Below are positions 8,843 to 17,676 of a stretch of 64,000 nt of DNA, one piece after another. This DNA comes from Roseiarcus sp963833955. Lineage in GTDB: Bacteria; Pseudomonadota; Alphaproteobacteria; Rhizobiales; Beijerinckiaceae. The stretch's first letter is position 1, and each line of letters begins with the position of its first letter. Below the pieces are notes generated by a model. The model saw nothing but the letters and a program-made list of their open reading frames with translations. It was not told the DNA's origin and searched no databases. The translations under genes were made by a program, and so were the position numbers. The stretch covers positions 1-64,000 of the forward strand of contig CAWHZY010000019.1 in assembly GCA_963833955.1 (NCBI GenBank), in the 5' to 3' direction.

Positions 8843-9265
8843 TGTGTGTTGCTTTCCTGCAAATCAAAAATCGGCGGCTTTTCCGCAGTCGTCGCGAAGC
8901 GACGCCCGACTGAGTAACCAAATCCACTACTTACCCCATGCGCGCAATGGAATGGCGGTTGCTACACGGACTTCGGTCCTTCCCGAGGCGAAAAATCTGG
9001 AGGCGTGCCTTCCAGCCAATTGGGACCTACAGTGGTGCGATCTGCAATGGATGCCTAACATGGGGATCGGTCAAGCTGATTAAGTTCGATCCTGGGGCGG
9101 TGGCCGTCAGGGCAAGCGGAGCCCGCCTTTACGCCGTAATTCGTTGATTTGACGAATATTTTCGCAGCAAACCCCAATCGCATCGACATTTGTTTGTGTT
9201 TTGCAGAATGTTTGCTATTATATCTTCTTTTCCCCGATATCCGGGTCGCGCAAGGAGAGATTTGC
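8843..9265. other. Intergenic region between HEPN gene and HTH gene
   Basis: This 423-bp gap separates two divergent genes and is lower in GC than its surroundings. The part just before 9266 is AT-rich (around 9170-9235) and likely holds the HTH-gene promoter. I see no RNA gene or coding sequence in it. Confidence 0.5.
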
Positions 9266-9883
9266 ATGGTTGAACAGCAAGCGCCCGTTCGGCGCCGGCG
9301 GTTGGGCGCGCATGGCATGATGTTCCGGCGGAGACGCATCTTCGCCAGCCTGCGCGAGGGCTTCACCTATGACGAAATCGCCGCCGAGGAAGGCGTGAGC
9401 CCCTCACGCATCCGGCAGATCGTCTCCAAGGAACTGCAGCAACGCGCGGTCGACAGCGGGGCCGAGCATGCCAAGCTGCAACTGGACCGCCTGGCTCCCG
9501 CGATTCAACTCGCGGCCGAAGCCATGGCCGCCGGCGATGTTTCGGCGATCAACCCGTATCTCAAGGCGCTCGACCGGCTCGACCGCTACCAGACCGTCGC
9601 CAGCGCCAACCAGGTCTATGACGACGAAGCGCGCCAGAAGCTGATGGACAAGGTCAACCGCATGGCGGAGAACTTCGGCATCAACGAGGACTTCGCCGCG
9701 GCGGTGGAGGCGCACTTGAAGGCCATCCGCGAAACTCCCGCTGACGAGCCCAGCGAGACAGAAGAGCAGGACGGGGATCCTGCGAATTCGCCCGAACGCC
9801 CGAGCGAGCCCGACGCGGCTGCGGCGTCGCTTGCGGAGGTTCAGGCGGCGGCCTCCGGATTCCTCTACTTGAACGAGCTCTAA
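9266..9883 (+). CDS. Sigma-factor-like helix-turn-helix DNA-binding protein
   Basis: A 205-residue protein with a basic N-terminus and an HTH at about residues 32-57 (FTYDEIAAEEGVSPSRIRQI) resembling sigma-70 region 4 or small-terminase HTHs. A helical middle region follows (HAKLQLDRLAPAIQLAAEA, INPYLKALDRLDRYQ), then an acidic low-complexity tail. GGAGAG six bases before ATG 9266 supports the start. Similar short proteins occur on prophages and mobile elements of Hyphomicrobiales. The gene lies 29 bp before a striking 10-bp phased repeat array, so the array could be its binding site; that link rests only on position. Confidence 0.7.
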   Translation: MVEQQAPVRRRRLGAHGMMFRRRRIFASLREGFTYDEIAAEEGVSPSRIRQIVSKELQQRAVDSGAEHAKLQLDRLAPAIQLAAEAMAAGDVSAINPYLKALDRLDRYQTVASANQVYDDEARQKLMDKVNRMAENFGINEDFAAAVEAHLKAIRETPADEPSETEEQDGDPANSPERPSEPDAAAASLAEVQAAASGFLYLNEL

Positions 9884-9911
9884 CCCCTTGAAAAGTCTCG
9901 ATTCGGAAAAA

Positions 9912-9989
9912 TAAACGCTAGTAAACGCCAGCGCTTTTACTAACGTTTATGCGCGTTTAGTGGCGTTTAGTGGCGTTTACGCGCGTTTG
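9912..9989. repeat. Hairpin plus 10-bp phased GCGTTTA repeat array
   Basis: GCGTTTA or a one-base variant occurs at 9933, 9943, 9953, 9963, 9973 and 9983, exactly 10 bp apart. Two inverted copies (TAAACGC) at 9912 and 9922 share the 10-bp spacing. The segment 9912-9949 is also an imperfect hairpin, with TAAACGCTAGTAAACGC pairing to GCGCTTTTACTAACGTTTA around a CA loop. All motifs therefore face the same side of the helix. It lies between the HTH gene and lipA and overlaps no gene. Possible roles are a cooperative operator, replication iterons, or a mobile-element attachment site. Confidence 0.85.
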
Positions 9990-10089
9990 GTTGCGTGTTC
10001 GGTCGGCGGGGCCGGGGCGCAGTCCCTGCGAGTTTCGGGCGGGGGCGGTACGTTTGACCGCCTCGCGGGCCGACCCTACATAACCAGCC

Positions 10090-11088
10090 ATGACCCGGCT
10101 CATCGACCTGACCGAACCGCGAGCGGGCGCGAGCCTGCGCCACCCCGAGAAGGCGCACCGGCCGGACCAGCCGGTCGCGCGCAAGCCGCCCTGGATCCGT
10201 GTGCGCGCGCCCGGCTCGCCTGTGTTCGCCGAAACCATGAGCCTCGTGCGCGAATTCAAGCTCGCGACCGTCTGCGAGGAGGCGCGCTGTCCCAATATCG
10301 GCGAATGCTGGGACAAGCGCCACGCGACCTTCATGATCATGGGCGACACCTGCACGCGCGCCTGCGCCTTCTGCAACGTGCGCACGGGACTGCCGGGCGC
10401 GCTCGACGAGGACGAGCCCGCGCGCGTCGGCGACGCGGTCGCCAAGCTTGGCTTGAGCCATGTCGTCGTGACCTCGGTCGACCGCGACGATCTCGCTGAC
10501 GGCGGGGCAGGGCACTTTGCCCGCACCATCGCGGCCATCCGCCGCGCTGCGCCAGAAACGACAGTCGAGGTCCTGACGCCCGATTTCCTGCGCAAGGAGG
10601 GCGCGCTCGAGGCGGTCGTCGCGGCGAAGCCGGACGTGTTCAACCACAATCTCGAGACCGTGCCGTCGAAATACCTGACGGTCAGGCCCGGCGCGCGCTA
10701 TTTCGCTTCGCTGAGGCTCCTCGAGCGCGCCAAGGAGCTGGACCCTTCGCTGTTCACGAAATCGGGCATGATGGTGGGCCTCGGCGAAGCGCGCAACGAA
10801 GTGCTGCAGGTGATGGACGACATGCGTGCGGCCAGGATCGATTTCCTCACCATCGGCCAATATCTGCAGCCGACGCCGAAGCACCACGCTGTCGAACGGT
10901 TCGTGCCCCCGGAGGAATTCGCCGACTATGCGACGATCGGCGCCGCCAAGGGCTTCCTGCTCGTGTCGTCATCGCCGCTCACCCGCTCCTCGCACCACGC
11001 CGGCGACGATTTCGCCCGGCTTCGCGCGGCGCGAACGGCGCAGTTGGAGGCGGACATCGACGTTGACCCATCGCGGATGAGGCTGTAG
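10090..11088 (+). CDS. lipA: Lipoyl synthase
   Basis: A 332-residue radical-SAM enzyme that inserts two sulfur atoms into protein-bound octanoyl groups to make the lipoyl cofactor. The auxiliary iron-sulfur cluster motif (CEEARCPNIGEC) precedes the radical-SAM cluster motif CTRACAFC. Both are complete, as are the conserved DRDDLADGGAGHF and the C-terminal SPLTRSSHHA. Length matches alphaproteobacterial LipA. It follows the phased repeat array by about 100 bp and precedes tRNA-Lys. No lipB or ligase gene is adjacent. The gene is intact. Confidence 0.96.
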   Translation: MTRLIDLTEPRAGASLRHPEKAHRPDQPVARKPPWIRVRAPGSPVFAETMSLVREFKLATVCEEARCPNIGECWDKRHATFMIMGDTCTRACAFCNVRTGLPGALDEDEPARVGDAVAKLGLSHVVVTSVDRDDLADGGAGHFARTIAAIRRAAPETTVEVLTPDFLRKEGALEAVVAAKPDVFNHNLETVPSKYLTVRPGARYFASLRLLERAKELDPSLFTKSGMMVGLGEARNEVLQVMDDMRAARIDFLTIGQYLQPTPKHHAVERFVPPEEFADYATIGAAKGFLLVSSSPLTRSSHHAGDDFARLRAARTAQLEADIDVDPSRMRL

Positions 11089-11123
11089 GCACGGGGCGCG
11101 ACACGCCTTCGGGCGCTTCGGGC

Positions 11124-11199
11124 GAGCGCGTAGCTCAATAGGTAGAGCATCTGACTTTTAATCAGAGGGTCGTGGGTTCGATTCCCACCGCGCTCACCA
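11124..11199 (+). tRNA. tRNA-Lys (anticodon TTT)
   Basis: The acceptor stem GAGCGCG pairs with CGCGCTC, followed by discriminator A and an encoded CCA. The D-arm TAGCTCAATAGGTAGAGCA, the anticodon loop CTTTTAA within CTGA/TCAG, and the T-loop GGTTCGATTCC are all canonical. A phage-like gene follows downstream, so the tRNA may have served as an integration site, but no second copy of its 3' end was seen. Confidence 0.97.
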
Positions 11200-11662
11200 T
11201 ATAAATCAAATAGTTAAGTTCTGTTCAGGCGGTGGCGTCGATTTTCAATGGCAAACCTGTGGCAAAAACCGTAGGTAGTGACCCCCGTTTCCGTGCGCGT
11301 CGCCAAAGGCTATGGCGGAGGGCGATCGGACCGCCGGGCGACTGGCGTCGCGGAGTGGTGGACTTCGTGCTTGAGTTCGAGCGCTTGCGACCCGGCGTCC
11401 GCCCCGACAACGAACGATCGATGCGCCGTCGTGATTGGCGATGGGCCACGCGCCAGTGCGCAGGCGGAGCGACCACCCCACCCCACCCAATCCGCCCAGT
11501 ACGGCAAACTCGAAATGAGGCCCGCCGACCAATTTTCAAATCTGAAAACCCAACGGTTCAAATCGACCGAAATAAGGTCAATATTGCTGTCCTAACGCCT
11601 CCTTTTCGTGATACAATCAGCCATCGCCCCGGCATACCGAAGGCGAAGGGGGAGCAACGGAA
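11200..11662. other. Gene-free stretch downstream of tRNA-Lys
   Basis: This 463-bp region has mixed composition and only overlapping short frames without family features. No integrase or attachment repeat is visible. The last 80 bases are AT-rich and probably hold the promoter of the next gene. Confidence 0.5.
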
Positions 11663-12625
11663 ATGTACGGGCGTCAAGGCGATCCTATTTACACACAAGC
11701 CGACTGGTCAGGCATCGGCGATAAAATAGCGCAAGCGCTCGGGTTCGCGGGCACGCCTCCACAGTCTCAACAGCCGTCGCCATTCAGGTTCCAAGCGCCT
11801 CAGCCCCACGCGCAGCCCGCGGGCCGGCCCGTTCCGTTCATTCCGCAAGCCCTTCAGCAAGCGGCCCCCTTGCCGCCCTCAAGGCCCGCCGCCAACTTCA
11901 CCCCATCGCCGATGAGCGCCGTGCCAGCCGCGCCATTGCCGCCCTCGAGGCCCGTGCAAGCGCCTGTCGCGCCAGCGCCAACCGACCCCAACGCGACCGC
12001 CTTGCAAGCCGCCGCGTCGATTCCGGTCAACTTGCCCTCGCCGAAGCCAGCCGACAATTCAGCCGCACTCGCCAATGCGGCTTCGATGCCGGTCAACTTG
12101 CCTCCCGCGGCCCCGAACTTCTTTGACCAATTTGACGCCTATCTCGGTCGCATAGCGGCCTCGCCATTCGCCCAAGCCACCGCAACCGGCGCAACGGTCG
12201 GCGGGCTTAATGCTGCCGGGACCGGTCAAGATCCTGTCACGGGGGCTATCCTTGGCGCCGGGGCAGGCGCGGCCGGATCCACACTCGCCCGCGGCGTCGG
12301 GGCGCTTGCTCAGGCCGCCACGCCCTCCGCAGCGGTCGCGCCGTCAACGCAGGCGCTCAAGGACACGGCGCAAGCGGCCCATGGCGGCGCTTTCGCGCCA
12401 GGCCACGTTATCGACCCGGCCGCGCTTCAGCGCCTCTTAGACTCGATCAGGACAACGATGGCCGCCAACGCTTTCGACCCGGCCTTGCATCCCGGGGGAA
12501 TGGCTGTCGTAAACCGCATCGCCGCGTTTCCGCAGCCGGGCGCTCCGGTGATCCGTCTGACGCTAACCTGGCATAGTGATTTCGCCCTTGTTCGTTGCTG
12601 GTTCGCGAGGATGCGCGCACGATGA
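11663..12625 (+). CDS. Pro/Ala-rich repetitive protein, phage-like, probably truncated
   Basis: A 320-residue low-complexity protein. Residues 30-150 are dominated by Pro, Ala and Gln, with internal duplications (PLPPSRP twice; ASIPVNLP and ASMPVNLP). A Gly/Ala-rich, possibly membrane-active stretch follows (GQDPVTGAILGAGAGAAGS). GGGGGAG precedes the ATG. Such composition is typical of phage internal or tail-associated proteins, though no family is recognised. The last 30 or so residues (TLTWHSDFALVRCWFARMRAR) look unrelated and overlap the next gene by 4 bp, so the natural C-terminus was probably lost at a junction near 12540-12600. Confidence 0.5.
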   Translation: MYGRQGDPIYTQADWSGIGDKIAQALGFAGTPPQSQQPSPFRFQAPQPHAQPAGRPVPFIPQALQQAAPLPPSRPAANFTPSPMSAVPAAPLPPSRPVQAPVAPAPTDPNATALQAAASIPVNLPSPKPADNSAALANAASMPVNLPPAAPNFFDQFDAYLGRIAASPFAQATATGATVGGLNAAGTGQDPVTGAILGAGAGAAGSTLARGVGALAQAATPSAAVAPSTQALKDTAQAAHGGAFAPGHVIDPAALQRLLDSIRTTMAANAFDPALHPGGMAVVNRIAAFPQPGAPVIRLTLTWHSDFALVRCWFARMRAR

Positions 12626-13904
12626 TGCATCTCGGTTGGTTTGTGGGCCGCGGCTTCTCGGTTCACGGGTGGAAGCTGGATTGGTGGGGTGACGACTTTC
12701 GGGACTGGACATGCTCCGATATCTATCTCGACCTCGCTCGGGCTCTGGACCGCGCCTGCTTCGACTATGTGATGATCGAGGATGGCGCGCTGATTCTGAA
12801 CGCCTATGGCGGTTCGATGGACGCATACCTTCGCCACGCCGTAAGCTCCCCCAAGGCCGACCCCATGCCGCTCGTGCCGCTGATGGCCCAGGCGACGAAA
12901 GGGCTTGGCGTGATCGCGACGGCTTTCTATCCGCCCTATCTTGGGCGCGGCTTGCGGCGACCAACGACCACCTTAGCCGTGGACGTTCCGGCATCAACCT
13001 CGTGACTGCCCATAATGACCGCGCGGCGCAAAACTTCGGGCTTGACCGGCATTATGAGCACGACACCCGCTACGCTATGGCGAGCGAATGGATTGAAGTG
13101 GTCGTTAAGCTCTGGCGCTCCTGGGAACCAGGCGCAATCCGCGCCGACGTTGACGCCGGGATCTACGCCGATGCTTCGAAAGTGCACGAGATCAACCACG
13201 AGGGCGCGTACTACTACTGCCGCGGACCACTGAACCTGCCTCCGGGGCCCCAGGGCCGTCCGGTCGTGTGCCAGGCCGGCGGCTCCCAGGCGGGCCGAAG
13301 TTTCGCTGCGAAGCACGCCGACACGATCATCGCCCTCGTGCGCACCGTGGCTGAGGCCAAATCCTACAAGGCTGACATCCTGGAGAAGCTCGCCGAACAC
13401 GGTCGCGCGCCGCATAGTTGCAAGATCATGTTCTGCGTTTCGGTGACCATCGGCGAGACTGCCGGGGAGGCGCGCGAGCGGAAGGCGCGCCGCGCCGCGG
13501 CGTGCGCGGCCGAGATCGAGCCGCGGCTCGCATCACTCTCGTTCTTCGGGCAGCGAGACCTGTCAAAGCTTCCGCTCGACGAGCCTTTCCGTCCCGCTGA
13601 AACGAATGCGTCGCGCACTATGGTCGAAGCCTACACCGCGAAGGGCCGAACGCTAAGGGAGATCGCCGGCGACCCCGACGTCAACGGGATCCCCTTCGTC
13701 GGGACTACCGATAGCGTCGCCGCCGATATGGTTGAAGCGATGTCGGAGATCGGCGGCGACGGGCTTCTATTCACGGAGCCGCTGTCGCGCCGTAGCGTGG
13801 CGGAAATCACCGATGGCCTGATCCCCGCCCTCCAGCGCCGCGGCGCCACGCGCAAAGGATACGCGAGCGGAAGCACATTGCGCGACACGCTGACGGAGTT
13901 CTAG
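12622..13904 (+). pseudogene. LLM-class flavin monooxygenase (NtaA/SnaA/DszA type), frameshifted
   Basis: The N-terminus MMHLGWFVGRGFSVHGWK starts an NtaA/DszA-type two-component FMN monooxygenase. Homology runs to TAFYPPYLG in one frame and resumes as RLAATNDHLSRGRSGINLVTA in another. The switch near 12950 needs one base added or two removed. The C-terminal half is complete to LIPALQRRGATRKGYASGSTLRDTL, giving about 427 residues when repaired. These enzymes use reduced flavin to oxidise amines, sulfur or N-heterocyclic compounds. It opens the co-directional cluster, with 5 bp to the gamma-glutamyltransferase gene. No flavin reductase is nearby. Confidence 0.85.
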
Positions 13905-13909
13905 GCGCC

Positions 13910-15709
13910 ATGAGTTTCGTTAATCCGAGCCTATTCACGACGCGGCCCGAAATCCAGGGAACCTTCGGCGTGGTCGCGAGCACGCACTGGATCGCGACAG
14001 CGGTCGGCATGGGGATGCTCGAGCGTGGCGGCAACGCCTTCGACGCTGGCGTCGCGACCGCTTTCGCCCTGCAGATCGTAGAGCCGCATCTCAATGGCCC
14101 CGGCGGAGATGTGCCGATTATTGTCCACGACGCGAAGCGCGGCCGGACGGAGGTGATTTGCGGCCAAGGCCCAGCGCCCGCCGGCGCCACCATTGCGCGC
14201 TTCCGCGAGCTCGGCCTCGACCTTATCCCCGGCACAGGCCTGCTCGCGCCGTGCGTGCCTGGATGCTTCGATTCCTACATGCTGCTGCTACGCGACTACG
14301 GCACCGTCTCACTCTCCGAGGCGTTGGGTCCGGCAATCGGCTACGCGCGGCGCGGGCATCCGCTAGTCGAGCGCGCCTCCGCTACGATCGCGACGGTGCG
14401 CGACCATTTTCTTGCTCACTGGCCCACATCCGCTGCGCTATGGTTGGATAAAGGCGAGGTCCCTCCGCCCGGTGTGATGTTCAGCAATCTGAGGCTCGCC
14501 GAAACCTATTCGCGCGTGTTGCGGGAGGCCGTGGGGCCGGGCGGGCGCGAGACCGAAATCGAGCGGGCGCGCGCGATCTGGGCGCAGGGCTTTGTGGCTG
14601 AAGCCATAGATAAATTCTGCCGCACCGAGGAGGTGATGGACGTCTCCGGCCGCGCCCATCGTGGCCTGCTCACAGGCGCCGACGTTGCGGCTTGGTCGGC
14701 TAGTGTCGAGGAGCCGATCGGCTACGATTACGGCCGCTACCGCGTGCTGAAGCCTGGGCCCTGGTGCCAGGGATTGGCCGCGCTCCAACAGCTCGCACTG
14801 ATCAAAGGGCTGCCCTTCCATGGACTCGACCCGGCAGGTCCAGATTTCATCCACTGGCAGGTCGAGACGGCGAAGCTCGCCTTCGCCGACCGCGACACTT
14901 TCTATGGCGACCCGGACTTTGCAGCTGTGCCCACCGACATCCTGTTGTCGGACGCCTATAACGACAAGCGACGGGCGCTGATCGGGCCGACAGCATCGCT
15001 CGACCAGCGCCCGGGCGTTATTCCGGGCTACGGCAAGGCGCTCGCGGCGCGCACAGCGGGAGAGGGCCGCGTGGCCGTCGGTTCAGGTGGCTCGGGCGAA
15101 CCGACCGTTGGCCGTCTCGGCGAATCGCGCGGCGACACAGTGCATTTCGATATCGTCGACAGCCTGGGAAACATGATCGCCGCGACCCCTTCCGGCGGCT
15201 GGCTGCAGTCCTCGCCGACCATCCCGGCGCTCGGCTTCTGCCTTGGCACGCGCGCGCAGATGTTCGTGCTCGAGGAGGGCCATCCAGCAAGCCTTGCTCC
15301 CGGCAAGCGCCCGCGCTCGACGCTCTCGCCCACAATGGCTCTGCGCGATGGCGAGCCCTATCTCGCCTGGGGAACGCCAGGCGGCGACCAGCAGGATCAG
15401 TGGATTCCGCAATTTTTCCTCAGGCATGTTCACGCGGGGCTGAATCTTCAGGAATCGATCGACGCGCCCGCTTGGCACACCGAGCATTTTCCGTCTTCGT
15501 TCTGGCCGCGTGCGGCGCGCCCGGGCGTCTTGGTCGTGGAAAGCCGCGTGCCGGAGTCAACGATCGCTGAGCTCCGCCGCCGTGGCCACATCGTGGAAGT
15601 CGGACCCGAGTGGTCGGAAGGCCGGCTGGTCGCCGCGGCTCGCGACGGTGATCGATTGAAGGCGGCCGCTAATCCGCGCGGGATGCAGGCCTATGCCGCC
15701 GGACGGTGA
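13910..15709 (+). CDS. Gamma-glutamyltransferase family protein
   Basis: A 599-residue Ntn-hydrolase precursor of the gamma-glutamyltransferase family. The early motif MGMLERGGNAFDAGVATAF and LNGPGGDVPIIV are typical. The autocleavage and nucleophile region is GDTVHFDIVD, with Thr410 as probable new N-terminal nucleophile, followed by SGGWLQSSP and GKRPRSTLSPTMAL. No export signal is evident, so it is probably cytoplasmic and related to the amidohydrolase-like GGTs of catabolic clusters rather than the periplasmic glutathione enzyme. It lies between the LLM oxygenase and a PuuE-like hydrolase, suggesting removal of a gamma-glutamyl or similar amide group from an imported compound. Confidence 0.88.
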   Translation: MSFVNPSLFTTRPEIQGTFGVVASTHWIATAVGMGMLERGGNAFDAGVATAFALQIVEPHLNGPGGDVPIIVHDAKRGRTEVICGQGPAPAGATIARFRELGLDLIPGTGLLAPCVPGCFDSYMLLLRDYGTVSLSEALGPAIGYARRGHPLVERASATIATVRDHFLAHWPTSAALWLDKGEVPPPGVMFSNLRLAETYSRVLREAVGPGGRETEIERARAIWAQGFVAEAIDKFCRTEEVMDVSGRAHRGLLTGADVAAWSASVEEPIGYDYGRYRVLKPGPWCQGLAALQQLALIKGLPFHGLDPAGPDFIHWQVETAKLAFADRDTFYGDPDFAAVPTDILLSDAYNDKRRALIGPTASLDQRPGVIPGYGKALAARTAGEGRVAVGSGGSGEPTVGRLGESRGDTVHFDIVDSLGNMIAATPSGGWLQSSPTIPALGFCLGTRAQMFVLEEGHPASLAPGKRPRSTLSPTMALRDGEPYLAWGTPGGDQQDQWIPQFFLRHVHAGLNLQESIDAPAWHTEHFPSSFWPRAARPGVLVVESRVPESTIAELRRRGHIVEVGPEWSEGRLVAAARDGDRLKAAANPRGMQAYAAGR

Positions 15710-15724
15710 AACAGGAACCTGATC

Positions 15725-16633
15725 ATGACGATGCCAGCGCGTGATTTCCGTGGATATGGACCAACCCCGCCGAACCCCTGCTGGCCAGGCGAAGCACGCA
15801 TCGCAATCAACATCAACCTCAATTTCGAGGCGGGCGGCGAGCGCTCGATGCTGGAGGGCGACGGAACGTCGGAGAACATGCTTACCGACACGGGCTTCCC
15901 CGCCTATCCCGGCAAACGAAGCCAGATCGTCGAGAGTGTATTTGAGTACGGCCCACGCGCCGGCAATTGGCGCGTCTTGCGGATTCTCAAAGAATTTCAA
16001 GTCAAAGTGAGCGTGCTCGGAGTCGTGCGCGCGCTGCAACAAAATCCGGACGCGCTCGAGGCCTTCGTGGCGCAGGGTCACGAAATTGTCAGCCACGGCT
16101 GGCGCTGGATCGACTACCAGACGGTCGATGAGGCGACCGAGCGTGAGCATATCCGCTTGGCGATGGAAGCGATCAAGGCGCTCACCGGCGCCGCGCCGGT
16201 CGGATGGATGACCGGCCGACCGAGCGAAAACACCAGGCGCTTACTCGTTGAGCACGGCGGCCTCCTTTACGACCGCGACAGCCTGAACGACGAATTGCCC
16301 TATTGGATGACGGTGGCTGGGCGTCGGCATCTTGTTATCCCGTATTCCTACGAGACAAACGACAATCGATACGATCACAATGGCTGGGGCACAGCCGAAG
16401 ACTTCGCGCGCTACATGACCGACTGCCTCGACCTCCTTTACGCCGAGGGGGCCGAGAGCCCGAAGCTGATGAGCATCGGCCTGCATGACCGCCTCGTGGG
16501 CCGGCCGGGCCGTGCTGTAGGGCTCATCCGGTTTCTCGAGCATGTGCGCCGGCATGACCGCGTCTGGTTTGCGACGGGCGCAGACATCGCTCGGCATTGG
16601 GCAGCGCATCATCCGGACCCGGTCACCGCATGA
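15725..16633 (+). CDS. PuuE-like polysaccharide deacetylase family hydrolase
   Basis: A 302-residue NodB-fold hydrolase without a signal peptide. It resembles the metal-independent PuuE allantoinase subgroup: INLNFEAGGERSMLEGD near the start, GHEIVSHGWRWIDYQ, GWMTGRPSENTRRLL, and the C-terminal MSIGLHDRLVGRPGR. Members hydrolyse cyclic or linear amides such as allantoin. Context with a GGT, a formamidase and an LLM oxygenase points to an amide step in a catabolic pathway rather than cell-wall deacetylation. CAGGAA precedes the ATG, and the stop overlaps the epimerase start as ATGA. The exact substrate is unknown. Confidence 0.85.
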   Translation: MTMPARDFRGYGPTPPNPCWPGEARIAININLNFEAGGERSMLEGDGTSENMLTDTGFPAYPGKRSQIVESVFEYGPRAGNWRVLRILKEFQVKVSVLGVVRALQQNPDALEAFVAQGHEIVSHGWRWIDYQTVDEATEREHIRLAMEAIKALTGAAPVGWMTGRPSENTRRLLVEHGGLLYDRDSLNDELPYWMTVAGRRHLVIPYSYETNDNRYDHNGWGTAEDFARYMTDCLDLLYAEGAESPKLMSIGLHDRLVGRPGRAVGLIRFLEHVRRHDRVWFATGADIARHWAAHHPDPVTA

Positions 16634-17583
16634 CGAGCGGCCCTATCCTCGTCACGGGAGCGGCTGGTTTGATCAGCGGACGGCTTGTCAGCCGGCTTGT
16701 GGCGGACGGCGTTGCTGTCATCGCGACCGACCAGCGAGCCGTAGAGACTCCGCCAGGCGCACGCTGGGCCACCGTCGATCTTTTGGATGGTGTTGCGCTC
16801 GGTGCGCTGATGCGCGAGGCCAAGGTCGGCGCCATCGTGCATGCCGGCGCGATCTCCGGCCCGAGGGTCGCCGCGGGCAACCCGCACCAGGTTATGTCCG
16901 TCAATGTTGGAGGCGCGTTGAACATCGCGGACGAAGCGCTCCGTACGGGTGTCGACAGCCTCATCGCGCTCTCGTCACCTGGAGTGTACGGCAGTTAAGC
17001 GACCCTCGATGCCGTGCCCGAGGACGCGCCGCTAAACGCCACGGACATTTACGGTGCGAGTTAGATCGCCGCCGAGACTGTGCTTCGTGCCTATCGGCAT
17101 GACCATAGCCTGCCGGCGATCGTGCTGCGGCCTTCCTCAGTCTACGGTCCGGGGCGGACTACCGCTTGCTTCATCCGGGACATGGTCGATCACGCGCGGC
17201 GTGGCGATCCGCTAGCGCTTGCTCCCGAGGGTGCCTGCCGGCGCCAATTCGTGCACGTTGATGACGTCGTCGCCGCAATATTGGGCGCCCTCAACGCGCC
17301 GCGCTTCGATCATTTCGCCTTCAATGTCCGCGGTGGAACCTGGCTCAGCAAGCAGGAAATCGCGGCGCGGGCGGCGCCAGTACTTCCCGGATTGCGCATT
17401 GCATCGATCGCCGCGCCCGCCCGCTGTCTCGACGGCGAGATGGGGCCCCTCGACACAGCTCGAGCGCAGGCTGCCTTTGGTTTTTCCCCGTCCATTCCCC
17501 TTGCGGAGGGCATCGCCGCCTACGCCGACACGCTCCGCCAGTGCGAGGGCGACCAGGACGCCACTGGCGAGCTCTTTGCTTAG
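16630..17583 (+). pseudogene. NAD-dependent epimerase/dehydratase, two in-frame stops
   Basis: An extended-SDR protein begins ILVTGAAGLISGRLVSRLV and continues through SLIALSSPGVYGS. A TAA (16996-16998) then interrupts it. The same frame continues ATLDAVPEDAPLNATDIYGAS to a TAG (17062-17064) and then IAAETVLRAYRHDHSLP through PSSVYGPGRTT to the end. The TAG sits exactly where the catalytic lysine of the YxxxK motif belongs. Two stops without any frameshift argue for true inactivation. The full length would be 317 residues. It is translationally coupled to the PuuE-like gene. Its original role was probably redox or epimerisation of a pathway intermediate. Confidence 0.9.
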
Positions 17584-17676
17584 CTTCACGAGGTCTTTTG
17601 GCTGCACTGACAGTCCCGTTATCCAAATGAGAGCGGGCGCGGACCCGGCCCCGTAAAATCGGAGAAAAGGCGCCCG

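Noticed and set aside
9912..9989. CRISPR array
   Set aside because: The repeat is only about 7 bp with 3-bp spacing, far shorter than CRISPR repeats and spacers, and no cas genes are present.
11124..12625. Complete integrated prophage at tRNA-Lys
   Set aside because: No integrase, no duplicated tRNA end, and only one phage-like gene; at most a remnant.
17062..17064. TAG at a lysine position as possible recoding (pyrrolysine-like)
   Set aside because: A second stop (TAA) lies upstream in the same frame, and no recoding genes are visible, so a pseudogene is the simpler reading.
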